From Rhodoplanes serenus (GTDB taxonomy: Bacteria; Pseudomonadota; Alphaproteobacteria; Rhizobiales; Xanthobacteraceae), in contig WNKV01000010.1 in assembly GCA_009720755.1 (NCBI GenBank), forward strand, positions 62,001-126,000: a stretch of 64,000 nucleotides of DNA. The letters run 5' to 3'. Both the position numbers and the translations under genes were made by a program. Positions 25,963 through 37,934 of the stretch are shown here, piece after piece (position 1 is the stretch's first letter; each line of letters begins with the position of its first letter). The notes beneath the pieces were generated by a model, which was not told the DNA's origin, searched no databases, and saw only the letters and a list, made by a program, of their open reading frames with translations.

Positions 25963-27387
25963 ATGGCAGACGTGATCAAGAACACGACGTTCGACGAGCT
26001 GAAGGCCGGCGACAGCGCCGCCATCGAGCGCATCTGCTCGATGCAGGACCTCTATCTGTTCGCCCACGTCTCCGGAAACACCAACCCGGTGGTGATGCCG
26101 AGCGGCAGCGCGCCGGATGACCGCAAGGCGACGGCTCCGTTCATGTGGGCGGGCTCGCTGATCTCGGCGGTGCTCGGCAATCTGCTGCCGGGACCCGGCA
26201 CGCTCTATCGCTCGCAGGATCTGCGCTTCGTCACCGGCGTGCATGTCGGCGACAAGGTGTCGGTCAGCGTTCGCTGCGTCGAGAAGCGCGAGTGTCCGAT
26301 CGCGGTGTTCGAGACGCGCATCGCCAAGACCGACGGCACCGTGGTGGCGGTGGGCTCCGCGGTCGTCGAGGTGCCGACCGAGCGCATCACCGTGGCGGCG
26401 CGCGAGCTGCCGACCCTGATCCTCGACAAGGGCGATCATTTCACGCCGCTGATCGAGCGCGCCAAGAGCCTCGGCCCGATGGCCACCGCGGTGGTCTGCC
26501 CGGACGACAAGAACTCGCTCGGGGGCGCCGTGCTGGCGGCCCGGGAGGGGCTGATCGAGCCGATCCTGATCGGCTCGCAGGCGGCGATCCTCAAGGCCGC
26601 CGAGGCGAGCGGCCTCGACATCTCGTCCTACAAGCTGATCGACTCGCCGAGCCATCGCGACGCCGCCGCGCGCGCCGTCGAGCTGGTTCGTCGCGGCGAG
26701 GCCGCCTCGGTGATGAAAGGCAACCTGCACACCGACGATCTCCTCGCCCAAGTGGTCAAGAAGGACGGCGGGCTGCGCGCCGGCCGCCGCATCAGCCACG
26801 TCTTCGTGATGGACGTGCCGACCCTCGACCATCTGCTCTTCATCTCCGACGCCGCCATCAACATCGCGCCGGATCTGATCACCAAGGTCGACATCACCCA
26901 GAACGCCATCGACCTCGCGATCGCGTGCGGCATCGACAAGCCGCGCGTCGGCGTGCTGTCGGCGGTCGAGACGGTCAACCCGAACATCCCGTCGACGCTC
27001 GACGCGGCGGCGCTGTCCAAGATGGCCGATCGCGGCCAGATCAAGGGCGGCATCGTCGACGGTCCGCTCGCCATGGACAACGCCATGGACGTGGCGGCGG
27101 CGCGCACCAAGGGCATCACCTCGGTGGTGGCGGGCCATGCCGACGTGCTGATCGTTCCGAATCTCGAATCCGGCAACATGCTGGCCAAGGAGCTGACCTT
27201 CGTGGCCCGCGCCGAGGCGGCCGGGCTGGTGGTCGGCGCCGCCGCACCCGTGATGCTGACCAGCCGCGCCGACAACGATCGTGCGCGCCTCGTCTCGGCG
27301 GCGCTCGCCCAGCTCTACGAGCATCGCCGCCGCACCGGCCGCGCCGTGCCGGTCGCGGGCGAGAACGTCAAGGTCGCGGCCGAGTAG
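25963..27387 (+). CDS. Bifunctional enoyl-CoA hydratase / phosphate acetyltransferase
   Basis: The N-terminal 150 residues are a MaoC-like hotdog domain (LYLFAHVSGNTNPVVM, MWAGSLISAVLGNLLPGPGT), related to R-specific enoyl-CoA hydratases. The remaining 320 residues are a PTA/PTB phosphotransacylase (KGNLHTDDLL, RRISHVFVMDVP, GPLAMDNAM, VLIVPNLESGNMLAKEL). This fusion is common in PHB-accumulating alphaproteobacteria. It would exchange acyl-CoA for acyl-phosphate and probably supply hydroxyacyl-CoA. The ATG follows GGAGGTGGATGAGACA. Acetate kinase begins 17 bp downstream, completing the acyl-phosphate route. Confidence 0.92.
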   Translation: MADVIKNTTFDELKAGDSAAIERICSMQDLYLFAHVSGNTNPVVMPSGSAPDDRKATAPFMWAGSLISAVLGNLLPGPGTLYRSQDLRFVTGVHVGDKVSVSVRCVEKRECPIAVFETRIAKTDGTVVAVGSAVVEVPTERITVAARELPTLILDKGDHFTPLIERAKSLGPMATAVVCPDDKNSLGGAVLAAREGLIEPILIGSQAAILKAAEASGLDISSYKLIDSPSHRDAAARAVELVRRGEAASVMKGNLHTDDLLAQVVKKDGGLRAGRRISHVFVMDVPTLDHLLFISDAAINIAPDLITKVDITQNAIDLAIACGIDKPRVGVLSAVETVNPNIPSTLDAAALSKMADRGQIKGGIVDGPLAMDNAMDVAAARTKGITSVVAGHADVLIVPNLESGNMLAKELTFVARAEAAGLVVGAAAPVMLTSRADNDRARLVSAALAQLYEHRRRTGRAVPVAGENVKVAAE

Positions 27388-27404
27388 GACAGGACATCGA
27401 CATC

Positions 27405-28610
27405 ATGGGCGACCATATCGTCACGCTGAACGCGGGGTCCTCCTCGATCAAGTTCGCGCTGTTCGCGCTCGACGGCGGCCCGTGGCCCCGTCAGGTCGCG
27501 ATCGGGCAGGTCGAGGGGATCGGCGTCGCGCCGGAGTTCGAGGCCAAGGTCGCGACCGGCGACAAGGTCAAGCGACGCTTCGAGGGCGCCGCCGCGCCGA
27601 AGACTCACGACGCCGCGCTGGAGATCATCATCGGCTGGCTCGCCGAGACCTTTCCGGGTGCCAAGATCGTCGCGGTCGGCCATCGCGTCGTCCACGGCGG
27701 TCCGCTCTACTCGGCCCCGATCCTGCTCGAGCCCGCCGTGCTGAAGGTGCTGGAGACGTTCGCGCCGCTGGCGCCGCTGCACCAGCCCCACAATCTCGCC
27801 GGCATCGCGGCGGCCGGGAAGGCGTTCCCGGGCATTCCGCAGGTGGGCTGCTTCGACACCGCCTTTCATCGCACCCAGCCGTTCGTGCAGGACACCTTCG
27901 GGCTGCCGCCGCAGTATTACGAGGAGGGCGTCCGCCGCTACGGCTTCCACGGCCTCTCCTACGAGTACATCGCGGGCCGGCTGGCGGAGCGCGATCCGGC
28001 GGCGGTGCGCCGCTGCGTGGTCCTGCATCTCGGCAACGGCGCCTCGATGTGCGCGCTGCGCGACGGCCAGTCGGTCGCCTCGACCATGGGGTTCTCGCCG
28101 CTCGACGGCCTCGCCATGGGCACCCGCTGCGGCCAGATCGATCCCGGCGTGCTGCTCTACATGATGCAGCAGAAGGGGATGACGGCAGCCGAGATCTCCG
28201 ACCTCCTGTACAAGAAGTCGGGCCTCAAGGGCATGTCGGGCGTGTCGAGCGACATGCGCGACCTCGAAGCCTCCGACGCACCGGCCGCCAAGCAGGCGAT
28301 CGACTACTTCGTCGCCCGCATCCGCCGCGAGCTGGGTGCGCTGATGGCGGTGACCGGCGGCATCGACGCGCTGGTGTTCACCGGCGGCATCGGGTCGAAC
28401 TCCAAGACCATCCGGGCCAGGACCCTGGAGGGGATGGAGTGGGCCGGCATCGTGCTGGATCGCGCCGCCAACGAGGCCCGGGCCGAGGTGATCTCGGCGC
28501 CCGGCACGCCGGTCACGGTCTATGTGATGCAGACCGACGAGGAGGCGATGATCGCCCGCCACACCGTCCGGGTGGCGAAGCTGGCCGCGCCGGTGCTGGC
28601 CGACGCCTGA
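27405..28610 (+). CDS. ackA: Acetate kinase
   Basis: Acetate kinase interconverts acetyl phosphate plus ADP with acetate plus ATP. The 401-residue protein shows the ASKHA-type signatures: TLNAGSSSIKFALF at the N-terminus, GHRVVHGG, RYGFHGLSYEYIA, HLGNGASMCAL and VFTGGIGSNS. Length is standard. It is co-transcribed with the upstream phosphotransacetylase fusion. Together they link the CoA-ester pool (and so PHB metabolism) to substrate-level phosphorylation. Confidence 0.95.
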   Translation: MGDHIVTLNAGSSSIKFALFALDGGPWPRQVAIGQVEGIGVAPEFEAKVATGDKVKRRFEGAAAPKTHDAALEIIIGWLAETFPGAKIVAVGHRVVHGGPLYSAPILLEPAVLKVLETFAPLAPLHQPHNLAGIAAAGKAFPGIPQVGCFDTAFHRTQPFVQDTFGLPPQYYEEGVRRYGFHGLSYEYIAGRLAERDPAAVRRCVVLHLGNGASMCALRDGQSVASTMGFSPLDGLAMGTRCGQIDPGVLLYMMQQKGMTAAEISDLLYKKSGLKGMSGVSSDMRDLEASDAPAAKQAIDYFVARIRRELGALMAVTGGIDALVFTGGIGSNSKTIRARTLEGMEWAGIVLDRAANEARAEVISAPGTPVTVYVMQTDEEAMIARHTVRVAKLAAPVLADA

Positions 28611-29136
28611 CCGCTTCCGTCGGGCTTCACGGGGCGGTGCGGGTCGCCGTCCCGGTTTTCGATTCGATCAAGGCCGCTCCGGGCACGGGGCGGCCTTCGA
28701 CCATTCGGGCGGACGGGGTCGGGTGGGGGCCGCGGTTCGGGCCGCCTCGGGCCAGCTCCGGACCATGAGGGCGTGCCCTTGCCCGGACCGGCCATGACGG
28801 ATTATTCCGCACCGCAATACGGCCTTGCCGGGCGCGCCGAAAAGAAACATTGTAGGATGACGCCGCTCCCCGCCCGGGGTCGTCGGGCCGTTGCGCGCGC
28901 CGGGAGGCGCTCGACGCGAGGCGATGCCGGATCGTGCCGGAACCCTGCCATGCGCCAGGGTGTTGCCGCATGTCCGTCCGGTCCGCTCTGCGCGAGATCC
29001 GATCGGACGCGCGCGACCCGTATGCACGGGAGGGAGACGGCTCACCCGTATTTTTCGGGCTCGCGCACTTCGTGTTCCCGTTCCCGTGCCTCGCGCTCCG
29101 GCGCGCCGCACTTCGTGTTCTCGCACAAGGCCGACG
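28611..29136. other. Gap between ackA and glgE
   Basis: No gene is supported in these 526 bp. A perfect 14-bp direct repeat, CGCACTTCGTGTTC, occurs at 29064-29077 and 29107-29120, the second copy 17 bp before the glgE start. An AT-richer stretch near 28798-28856 could hold the glgE promoter. Both roles are guesses. Confidence 0.45.
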
Positions 29137-31146
<2,010 letters not shown>

Positions 31147-31332
31147 CGGCCGCGCAGGCGCGGCGAGGCGGCCGCATGGCCCACCCCCGGGGCGATGCGC
31201 GCTCGTCCGTGCGGAGCGAACCTGTCGTGCGCGGGGCGCGGAGCCCCGCCACGACATCGACCATCACGGCGCCGTCGGGCGCCCGAAAGCCGCTGTCATT
31301 CGTGTCGCCGCAGGCGACGGGGGTCCTTCGCA

Positions 31333-32577
31333 ATGCGTGTCCTGCTCACCACCAACGAATATCCGCCCTATGTGTACGGGGGCGCCGGCGTCCACGTCGA
31401 ATACCTGTCGCGGGAGCTCGCCAAGCTCACGCCCGTGGAGGTGCGCACCTTCCACGACCAGACCCTCGACGACGGCCAGCTCCATGTCCGCGGCATCAAG
31501 GTCGACACCACGCTGTTCGCCGGCTGCCCGCAGACCTATGTGTCGCCCCTGAAGGCGCTGTCGACCTGCCTCGCCTTCATGGGCCAGGGGATCGGCAACG
31601 AGCTGGAAGGCAGCGTCGAGATCATCCACTGCCACACCTGGTATACCCACTTCTCCGGGCTGCTCGCCAAGATCCTCTACAACATCCCGATGGTGATCAC
31701 GGTCCACTCGCTGGAGCCGCTGCGGCCGTGGAAGCGCGACCAGCTCGGGCACGGCTACGACCTGTCGCGGTGGATCGAGAAGAACGCGCTGGAGACCGCC
31801 GACGCGGTGATCGCGGTGTCGAAGAGCACCCGTGACGACATCCTGCGCCTGTTCGACGTGCCGGCCGAGCGCGTCCACATCATTCCGAACGGCATCGACA
31901 CCGAGGAGTACCGCAAGATCCACGCTCCCGAGGTGCTGACCCGGCTCGGCGTCGATCCCGAGCGGCCGTTCGTGCTGTTCGTCGGCCGCATCACCCGCCA
32001 GAAGGGGCTGTATTATCTGCTCCAGGCGATCCCCCATCTCGATCCGAGCCTCCAGGTGGTGCTGTGCGCCGGCGACGCCGACACGCTGGCGCTCCAGCGC
32101 GAGACCGAGGAGATCGTGGGCGAGCTTCAGAAGCGGCGCGAGGGCGTGATCTGGCTGTCCAAGATGCTGCCGCGCGCCGACACCATCGCGCTCTACTCGC
32201 ACGCCACCGTGTTCTGCTGCCCGTCGATCTACGAGCCGTTCGGCATCATCAACCTGGAGGCGATGGCGTGCGGCACCCCGGTGGTCGGCAGCGCCGTCGG
32301 CGGCATCAAGGAGGTGGTGGTCGACGACGTCACCGGCATCCTGGTCGAGCCGCATCTGTCGGCGGAGCCGCCGCACGATCCGATGTCGCCGGCCCGCTTC
32401 GAGCGCGGTCTCGCCGACGGTATCAACCGCATCGCCCGCGATCCGGAGCTGCGCGCCCGCATGGCGGCGGCCGGCCGCGAGCGCGTCGAGCAGAACTATT
32501 CGTGGCACAGCGTGGCGCGGAAGACCTTCGCGCTCTACCAGGAGCTGCGCGCCGCCCGCAAGGCGACGAGCGTGTAG
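31333..32577 (+). CDS. glgM: GlgM-type glycogen/maltose-1-phosphate synthase (GT4)
   Basis: The protein of 414 residues is a GT-B glycosyltransferase with a glycine-rich N-terminal loop (TTNEYPPYVYGGAGVHVEYLS), HCHTWYTHFSG, VFVGRITRQKG-like motif and C-terminal YEPFGIINLEAMACGTPVVGS with the EX7E glutamates. It matches the actinobacterial GlgA/GlgM family (about 390-410 residues), not the 480-residue bacterial GlgA. In mycobacteria GlgM makes maltose 1-phosphate from ADP-glucose and glucose 1-phosphate. The position immediately after glgE supports that activity here. A classical glycogen synthase activity cannot be excluded. Confidence 0.85.
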   Translation: MRVLLTTNEYPPYVYGGAGVHVEYLSRELAKLTPVEVRTFHDQTLDDGQLHVRGIKVDTTLFAGCPQTYVSPLKALSTCLAFMGQGIGNELEGSVEIIHCHTWYTHFSGLLAKILYNIPMVITVHSLEPLRPWKRDQLGHGYDLSRWIEKNALETADAVIAVSKSTRDDILRLFDVPAERVHIIPNGIDTEEYRKIHAPEVLTRLGVDPERPFVLFVGRITRQKGLYYLLQAIPHLDPSLQVVLCAGDADTLALQRETEEIVGELQKRREGVIWLSKMLPRADTIALYSHATVFCCPSIYEPFGIINLEAMACGTPVVGSAVGGIKEVVVDDVTGILVEPHLSAEPPHDPMSPARFERGLADGINRIARDPELRARMAAAGRERVEQNYSWHSVARKTFALYQELRAARKATSV

Positions 32578-32874
32578 GGGAGACGCCTTCCGGGAAAGCG
32601 GCTTGGGGGGCTAGTGCCGACTCATCATGCTGGCTCGTGCCGGTCATGACGGAGGTCGCGTGTCCCGGGCGGAGGCGCGACGCGCCGGAGACCCGGGACC
32701 CAGGGGCGGTGATTGCGGAGCTTGCGGCTCTGGGCCCCGGCTCGCGGCACTGCGCGCCGCGTCCGGGGCACGAGGCCCTCACGACATGCTCTCTCATGCC
32801 GATGGCCGTTGATGCCGACTCGCCGTGCCCGGCCTTCGGCCGGAGGATGCAGTTCGAGAGTGCTGCCGTTGGCA

Positions 32875-33417
32875 TCACTTCAGCGAGCGGGTGCGCTGCA
32901 TCCAGTACTGCCGCTCCAGCTCGACCAGCCGCTCGTCGGTCATCGGGGCGTCGTGGCGGGCAGCCTCCTCGGCCTTGCCGATCGCCCGGGGCAGCGCCCG
33001 CAGCAGGTCAGACCGCGAGATCACCCCGACGACGGCGTTGCCGCGCATCACCGGCAGCCGCTTGAAGCGGCGCTGCTCCAAGAGCCGGCCGGCCTCCTCG
33101 ATCAGGGTCGACTCCGTCACTGTGACCGGCGACGGCGTCATCACGTCGCCCACCGTCAGGGTGTGGAAGCGCTCCGGCTCGCCCGCCAGGGCGTTCTTCT
33201 GAGTCATGAGCTGGAGCCAGTGCGGCCGCCGGGGCGGACCGCCATTGTGTCGCCGCAGCAGGTCGCGCTCGCTGACGATGCCGACCAGGCGACCGTCGTG
33301 ATCGACGACCGGCAGCCCGCTGATGCGGTTGGTGATCATCAGATCGGCGGCGTCGGCGATCGACTGATCGGGGCCGATCGTCAACGCGGGGCTGGTCATG
33401 AAGCTCTTGACGCGCAC
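32875..33417 (-). CDS. Tandem CBS-domain protein
   Basis: The 180-residue cytoplasmic protein contains two CBS motifs: VKSFMTSPALTIGPDQSI to LVGIVSERDLLRR, and VGDVMTPSPVTVTESTLI to VVGVISRSDLLRAL. Paired CBS domains bind adenosine nucleotides (AMP, ATP, SAM) and sense energy state. No catalytic domain is attached. The short C-terminus carries ELERQYWMQRTRSL. Orientation and position opposite the glgE-glgM genes give no firm clue to its target. The 297-bp gap upstream of its end (32578-32874) holds nothing recognised. Confidence 0.87.
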   Translation of the reverse strand: MRVKSFMTSPALTIGPDQSIADAADLMITNRISGLPVVDHDGRLVGIVSERDLLRRHNGGPPRRPHWLQLMTQKNALAGEPERFHTLTVGDVMTPSPVTVTESTLIEEAGRLLEQRRFKRLPVMRGNAVVGVISRSDLLRALPRAIGKAEEAARHDAPMTDERLVELERQYWMQRTRSLK

Positions 33418-33532
33418 CGGACCTCTCCGATCCTTGTGCCGGCGGCTGGACGCGGACGATGCCCGCCGCCGCGCTTCGCCGTCTCGACCCTTATTCCAAG
33501 CCGAGGCTGCCGTCGAGACATTGTGGCCCGCC

Positions 33533-34855
33533 TCAGACGCAGGGCCGGATATACGGCCGATTGATCTCCCATAACTCGTCGAGCACCGCCTCGGCGGCGC
33601 TCATGGAATCGACCACGGGGTCGATCAGCAGGGCCTCGCGGGCGAGGCTCCGCGAGGCATGGACGGCGGCCTCCACGGCGAGTTGCTGGACGCCGGCCTG
33701 CACGGCGAGCAGCTTGGCGATCGGGTCGGGCAAGGGGCCGAGCGAGACCGGATGGACGCCGGCCGCGTCCACCACGATCGGCACCTCGACGGCGAGCTCC
33801 GCCGGCAGGTTGGGGATGGTGCCGCGATTGAGCACCACGCCGGATTCGATGAACCGCTTCTCGTTGTGGGTGCAGGCGGCGATGACGGCGGCACCGCGCT
33901 CGCCGCACGGCGTCAGCCACCAGTCCGGCACCGCCATGCGGCCGGCCAGCACGTCGTCGACCTCGCCGCGGAACACGGCGCGCCGCTGCGCGTCGCCGTC
34001 GAAGTCGTAACCCGGCTCGTCGATCTCCCAGCCATAGGGCAGAAACTCGCCGGTATGGCCGTCCCCGCAGGTCGGCCACAGGCCGAAGGCGCGGAACAGC
34101 CGGCGGGTCAGCGGCGCTTGCGCGGGATCGAAGGTCTTTTCGGCCTCGCGCAGCGCCGGGTAGAGGTCGCGGCCGGTGGCGTGGTCGCGGATGTGGACGA
34201 GCCATTGGAAGTGGTTGAGCCCGGCCGCCCAGACGTCGACCTCGTCGTCGCGCCGGCCGAGCACGCGGGCCACCTGGGCGCGGCTGCCGAACACGCCCTC
34301 GCACAGCCCGACCACGCGGATGCGGCTGTACGTGCCGACCGCCAGCACGATGCGGCTCTCCGGATTGGAGAAGTTGACGAGCAGCGCGTCCGGGCACAGC
34401 GCCTCCATGTCGCGGACGATGTCGAACACCAGCGGCAGCGTGCGCAGCGTGAAGAACAATCCGCCCGGCCCGCCATTCTCGCCCAGCGTCTGCCGCAGCC
34501 CGTGCTTGCGCGGCACCTCGTGGTCGTGCCGCCACAGGCGCATGCGATCGATCGCGGTGGCGTTGAGGACGAATTGCGCACCCGGCAGCGCGGCGCGCCG
34601 GTCCGTGGTCGTCTCGATCACCAGCCCGGCGCCGGAGCGCTCGTTCAGCAGCCGCGCCAGCGCGGCCGAGCGGGCGAGGGCATCGGCATCGGTGTCGACC
34701 AGCACGACGGTCGAGCCGGCGAGATGCTCCGAGAAGCACATGTCGCGGAACATGCCGAGACCGAACGACGCGCTGCCGGCGCCGACGAAGACGATGCGGG
34801 CGGCGTTTCTGCTGCCGACGATGCTGCTGGGGATGGTGCTGACGATGCTCGACAT
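33533..34855 (-). CDS. GH4 family glycosidase (alpha-galactosidase/alpha-glucosidase type)
   Basis: GH4 enzymes use NAD+ and a divalent metal in a redox-assisted hydrolysis. The protein has the Rossmann start [17 protein letters not shown], the internal VLNATAID, the metal-ligand regions GLCEGVFG and GLNHFQW, and VNFSNPESR. At 440 residues it fits the MelA/AglA group. It lacks a signal peptide, so it acts on an imported or internal glycoside. The ATG at 34855 precedes the Rossmann segment. A GH1 gene lies divergently 334 bp away, suggesting a joint role in glycoside use. Confidence 0.85.
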   Translation of the reverse strand: MSSIVSTIPSSIVGSRNAARIVFVGAGSASFGLGMFRDMCFSEHLAGSTVVLVDTDADALARSAALARLLNERSGAGLVIETTTDRRAALPGAQFVLNATAIDRMRLWRHDHEVPRKHGLRQTLGENGGPGGLFFTLRTLPLVFDIVRDMEALCPDALLVNFSNPESRIVLAVGTYSRIRVVGLCEGVFGSRAQVARVLGRRDDEVDVWAAGLNHFQWLVHIRDHATGRDLYPALREAEKTFDPAQAPLTRRLFRAFGLWPTCGDGHTGEFLPYGWEIDEPGYDFDGDAQRRAVFRGEVDDVLAGRMAVPDWWLTPCGERGAAVIAACTHNEKRFIESGVVLNRGTIPNLPAELAVEVPIVVDAAGVHPVSLGPLPDPIAKLLAVQAGVQQLAVEAAVHASRSLAREALLIDPVVDSMSAAEAVLDELWEINRPYIRPCV

Positions 34856-35189
34856 GACGGCCTCGACGCCGGACCGACGCTCCCCGCGCGATCCGCCACC
34901 GACGGCACTGCACGTCCGCGCCAGCAGAGCTACGCGCGGCTTTCCACGTCGGGTCCGCGCCGCCGGGGCGGCGGTCCTCGCATCGACTCTCCTCCCGGGC
35001 GCGCCGGCGAGAAACTCCGATCTATTGCGTAAGGATGTTTGCGCTTGCGCCACCGCCATGCGCGCCGCGCGCCGAGATCGTGGCCTCACTGTCGGACGCT
35101 GCGACAGTCGTGCTTGATCACGGTCAACACTCCGGCAAGCCGTCGCCCGTTAAGCTCGCCTGTCGACGTGACTGCGAGGAAGGACTGCC
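34856..35189. promoter_or_regulatory. Divergent control region of the GH4 and GH1 genes
   Basis: This 334-bp stretch separates the two divergently transcribed glycosidase genes and should hold both promoters. The only AT-richer spot is near 35009-35045 (GATCTATTGCGTAAGGATG). I saw no convincing palindromic operator. Confidence 0.4.
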
Positions 35190-36554
35190 ATGAGTACGCG
35201 CGCGCCCACGACGGCCGCCGCCGCCACCACCACCCCGTTCCTGTGGGGGGTCTCCACCTCGAGCTATCAGATCGAAGGCGCCGCCAGCGAGGACGGCAAG
35301 GGGCCGAGCATCTGGGACAGCTATTGCCGCCAGGCCGGCCGCATCACCAATGGCGATACCGGCGAGGTCGCCTGCGATCACTATCATCGCTACGCCGAGG
35401 ACGTGGCGCTGATGAAGACCCTGGGGGTCGGTGCCTACCGCTTCTCGGTGTCGTGGCCGCGGGTGCTGCCGAAGGGCCGCGGTGCCGTGAACGAGCCGGG
35501 TCTCGCCTTCTACGACCGGCTGGTCGACGCGCTGCTCGAGGCCGGCATCGAGCCGTGGATGTGCCTCTACCACTGGGATCTGCCGCAGGCGCTCGGCGAT
35601 CTCGGCGGCTGGGCGGCGCGCGACTGCGCCTTCTGGTTCGCCGATTACGCCGCGCTGATCGCGCGGCGCTATGGCGACCGGGTGAAGCGCTTCGCGACCT
35701 TCAACGAGTCCTCGGTGTTCACCCTGTTCGGCTTCGTGATGACCGGGCAGGCGCCCGGCATCGTCGACCGCGCCATGCTGCACCGCGCGATCCACCATGT
35801 GAATCTCGGCCACGGCGGCGCCATCGACGTGCTGCGCGCGCAGGTGAAGGACGCCTCGCTCGGCATCGTCCACAACATCCAGCCGTGCCGGCCGGCGACG
35901 CCGGCGCCCGAGGACGTGAAAGCGGCGGCGCTGTTCGACGCCTACTGGAACGGCGCCTTCGCGGACCCGCAGCTTCTCGGCCACTATCCGGCGCTGCTCG
36001 CCGACCTGATCGAGCCTTACGCGCAGGCCGGCGACATCGCTCGCATCTGCCGGCCGATCGACTGGTTCGGCCTCAACCACTACTCGCCGCACTACATGAA
36101 GGCGTGGGACGGCAATCCGCTCGGGGTCGGCTGGGGTCCGGCACCGGACGGCATCCGGCGCACCAGCATGGGCTGGCCAATCGAGGCCGACGCCTTCCGC
36201 GACACGCTGATCTTCCTGTCCGAGCGCTACAAGCTGCCGGTCTATGTGCTGGAGAACGGCACCGCCAACCAGGACGTCGTCGACGACAAGGGCGAGGTCG
36301 ACGATCCCTCGCGGATCGACTACCTGAAGTCCTATATCGCGGCGCTCGGCGAGGCGCGGGCGAAGGGCGCCGACGTGCGCGGCTACTTCGTCTGGTCGCT
36401 GCTCGACAACTTCGAGTGGGGCTCCGGCTACAGCCAGCGGTTCGGCCTCGTCTACGTCGACTACGCCACCCAGCGGCGCATCCCCAAGGCGTCGTTCCGC
36501 TGGTATGCGGATCTCATCCGCTCCTCTGCGGGAGGGGGACCCACGATCGCCTGA
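35190..36554 (+). CDS. GH1 family beta-glucosidase
   Basis: The 454-residue enzyme is a retaining beta-glucosidase. The N-terminal FLWGVSTSSYQIEGAASEDGKGPSIWD is the GH1 signature, followed by YRFSVSWPRVLP. The acid/base glutamate is Glu173 in TFNESS, where nearly all relatives have TFNEP, so the proline next to the catalytic glutamate is replaced by serine. The nucleophile is Glu355 in VLENGTA. The C-terminal SLLDNFEWGSGYSQRFGLVYVDY is intact. It has no signal peptide, so it is cytoplasmic. An AGGAAGGA site lies upstream of the ATG. Confidence 0.93.
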   Translation: MSTRAPTTAAAATTTPFLWGVSTSSYQIEGAASEDGKGPSIWDSYCRQAGRITNGDTGEVACDHYHRYAEDVALMKTLGVGAYRFSVSWPRVLPKGRGAVNEPGLAFYDRLVDALLEAGIEPWMCLYHWDLPQALGDLGGWAARDCAFWFADYAALIARRYGDRVKRFATFNESSVFTLFGFVMTGQAPGIVDRAMLHRAIHHVNLGHGGAIDVLRAQVKDASLGIVHNIQPCRPATPAPEDVKAAALFDAYWNGAFADPQLLGHYPALLADLIEPYAQAGDIARICRPIDWFGLNHYSPHYMKAWDGNPLGVGWGPAPDGIRRTSMGWPIEADAFRDTLIFLSERYKLPVYVLENGTANQDVVDDKGEVDDPSRIDYLKSYIAALGEARAKGADVRGYFVWSLLDNFEWGSGYSQRFGLVYVDYATQRRIPKASFRWYADLIRSSAGGGPTIA

Positions 36555-36618
36555 CGGCGGCGGCGTCCGCCAGCCCCCGCGGCGGACGCCCTCTCGATCG
36601 CTCCGTCGGGCGCGCCGG

Positions 36619-37788
36619 TCAGGCGTCGCCCGGCAGCGCGTCGGCATCGGCCCGGCGGCCCGGGTCGCGGGCGCCCGATGACGCGGCTGCGGCCGCGTCG
36701 TCGTCCGGCGGCGCCTGGTCGGCGTCGTCGAGTGCGTGCAGCAGCGTCGCCACCCGGTTGACCGACGAGCGCCACTCGGCGACGCGGTGGTAGTTGTCGA
36801 CGAACCAGTTGAAGGCGACCTGCACCGACACGAAGGCGGCCGACGCCTGGGTCAGCTCGCCGAGCGTCATCTCGCCGGCCAGGAACTTCGGCGCGCACAG
36901 CATCCAGGCGGTGACCGGGGCCAGCAGGATGTCGGTTTGCGACACTCCGGTGGTGCCCATCAACTGGAAGCAGAGCTGACGCCAGCGCCGCAGCACCTGG
37001 GCGAGCGCGTCGCGCACCCCGACCAGCTCCTCCAGCTCCACCGAGGCCGGCGGCGTGCGTTCGCCCAGCTCGCGGATCGCATTGGTGGCGGCGCGCAGCT
37101 CGGCTTCCGCCTGGTTCTCCGCCTGGATCACCGCCGTGAGGTTGCGACCCACGAACGCCATGCCGCCGGTGAACAGCAGCGTGTAGGCGATCACGGCGAA
37201 CACCAGATAGCCGGGGATCGTGACGGCGTGGCCGGCCAGCGTGAGGGTGTAGCTGCCGCCGACGCTGCCCAGCACGTTGATGAACACGATCGCCGTCATG
37301 AAGGCGTTGAACAGGCCGATGCCCATGTCGACGGGCGCGTCGGTGGCGATGCGCGCATCGAACGAGATGCGGTACTCGGCGTTCTGGTGGCTGCCGTCGA
37401 CGGAGCCGAGGCGCTGGTAGCGATCCTTGTCGAGCCAGCGGCCGAGCAGGTGCTGGGTGAGCCACTCGCGCCACTTGCGCTGGGTGGTCATGCGGCCCCA
37501 CACCGAGGTGACCGACAGCGACACGCTGAGCGCCGCCAGCGGCAGGAACAGGGCGAGCTGGTGCCACAGGGCGACGGCGTCGCGCCGCTCCAGCGCGTTG
37601 AAGAAGTCGCGGTTCCAGTAGTTGAGCAGATACTGGACGGTGAGCTGTGCCGACGCGATGGCGACGAGGCCCAGCGTCAACGGCCAGCTCACCCGGGCCG
37701 AGCGGCCCTTCCAGAAGCCGGATGCGCTGGCCCAGTAGCGCCTGAACAGGCGTCTGCCGCGGTCGGCGGCTCCGTTCGGCTCGAACAT
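36619..37788 (-). CDS. SbmA/BacA-like transporter (ABC_membrane_2 transmembrane domain only)
   Basis: The 389-residue protein has about six to seven membrane helices and the SbmA/BacA family features WNRDFFNALERRDAVAL, RKWREWLTQHLLGRWLDKDRYQRL and NAEYRISFDARIATD. No ATP-binding domain follows: the C-terminus ends in an acidic/Ala-rich tail after the last helices. BacA/SbmA proteins import peptides and modified antibiotics by proton coupling, whereas the related BclA/YddA have an attached ATPase. The absence of a nucleotide-binding domain here points to the BacA-type mode. The substrate is not known. Confidence 0.8.
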   Translation of the reverse strand: MFEPNGAADRGRRLFRRYWASASGFWKGRSARVSWPLTLGLVAIASAQLTVQYLLNYWNRDFFNALERRDAVALWHQLALFLPLAALSVSLSVTSVWGRMTTQRKWREWLTQHLLGRWLDKDRYQRLGSVDGSHQNAEYRISFDARIATDAPVDMGIGLFNAFMTAIVFINVLGSVGGSYTLTLAGHAVTIPGYLVFAVIAYTLLFTGGMAFVGRNLTAVIQAENQAEAELRAATNAIRELGERTPPASVELEELVGVRDALAQVLRRWRQLCFQLMGTTGVSQTDILLAPVTAWMLCAPKFLAGEMTLGELTQASAAFVSVQVAFNWFVDNYHRVAEWRSSVNRVATLLHALDDADQAPPDDDAAAAASSGARDPGRRADADALPGDA

Positions 37789-37934
37789 GCGATTGCGTCC
37801 CGCGTCACGCCGCCGGCGGGCCGAGGCCCGACGTCGCTCGACGCACCCGCAAGGCTTACCCCGGTGCGGGCGGATATCAAGTTGGGTCGATCCGGGATGT
37901 GCGACATGTCGCAGCCCCCGTCCTCGGCTCGCAG

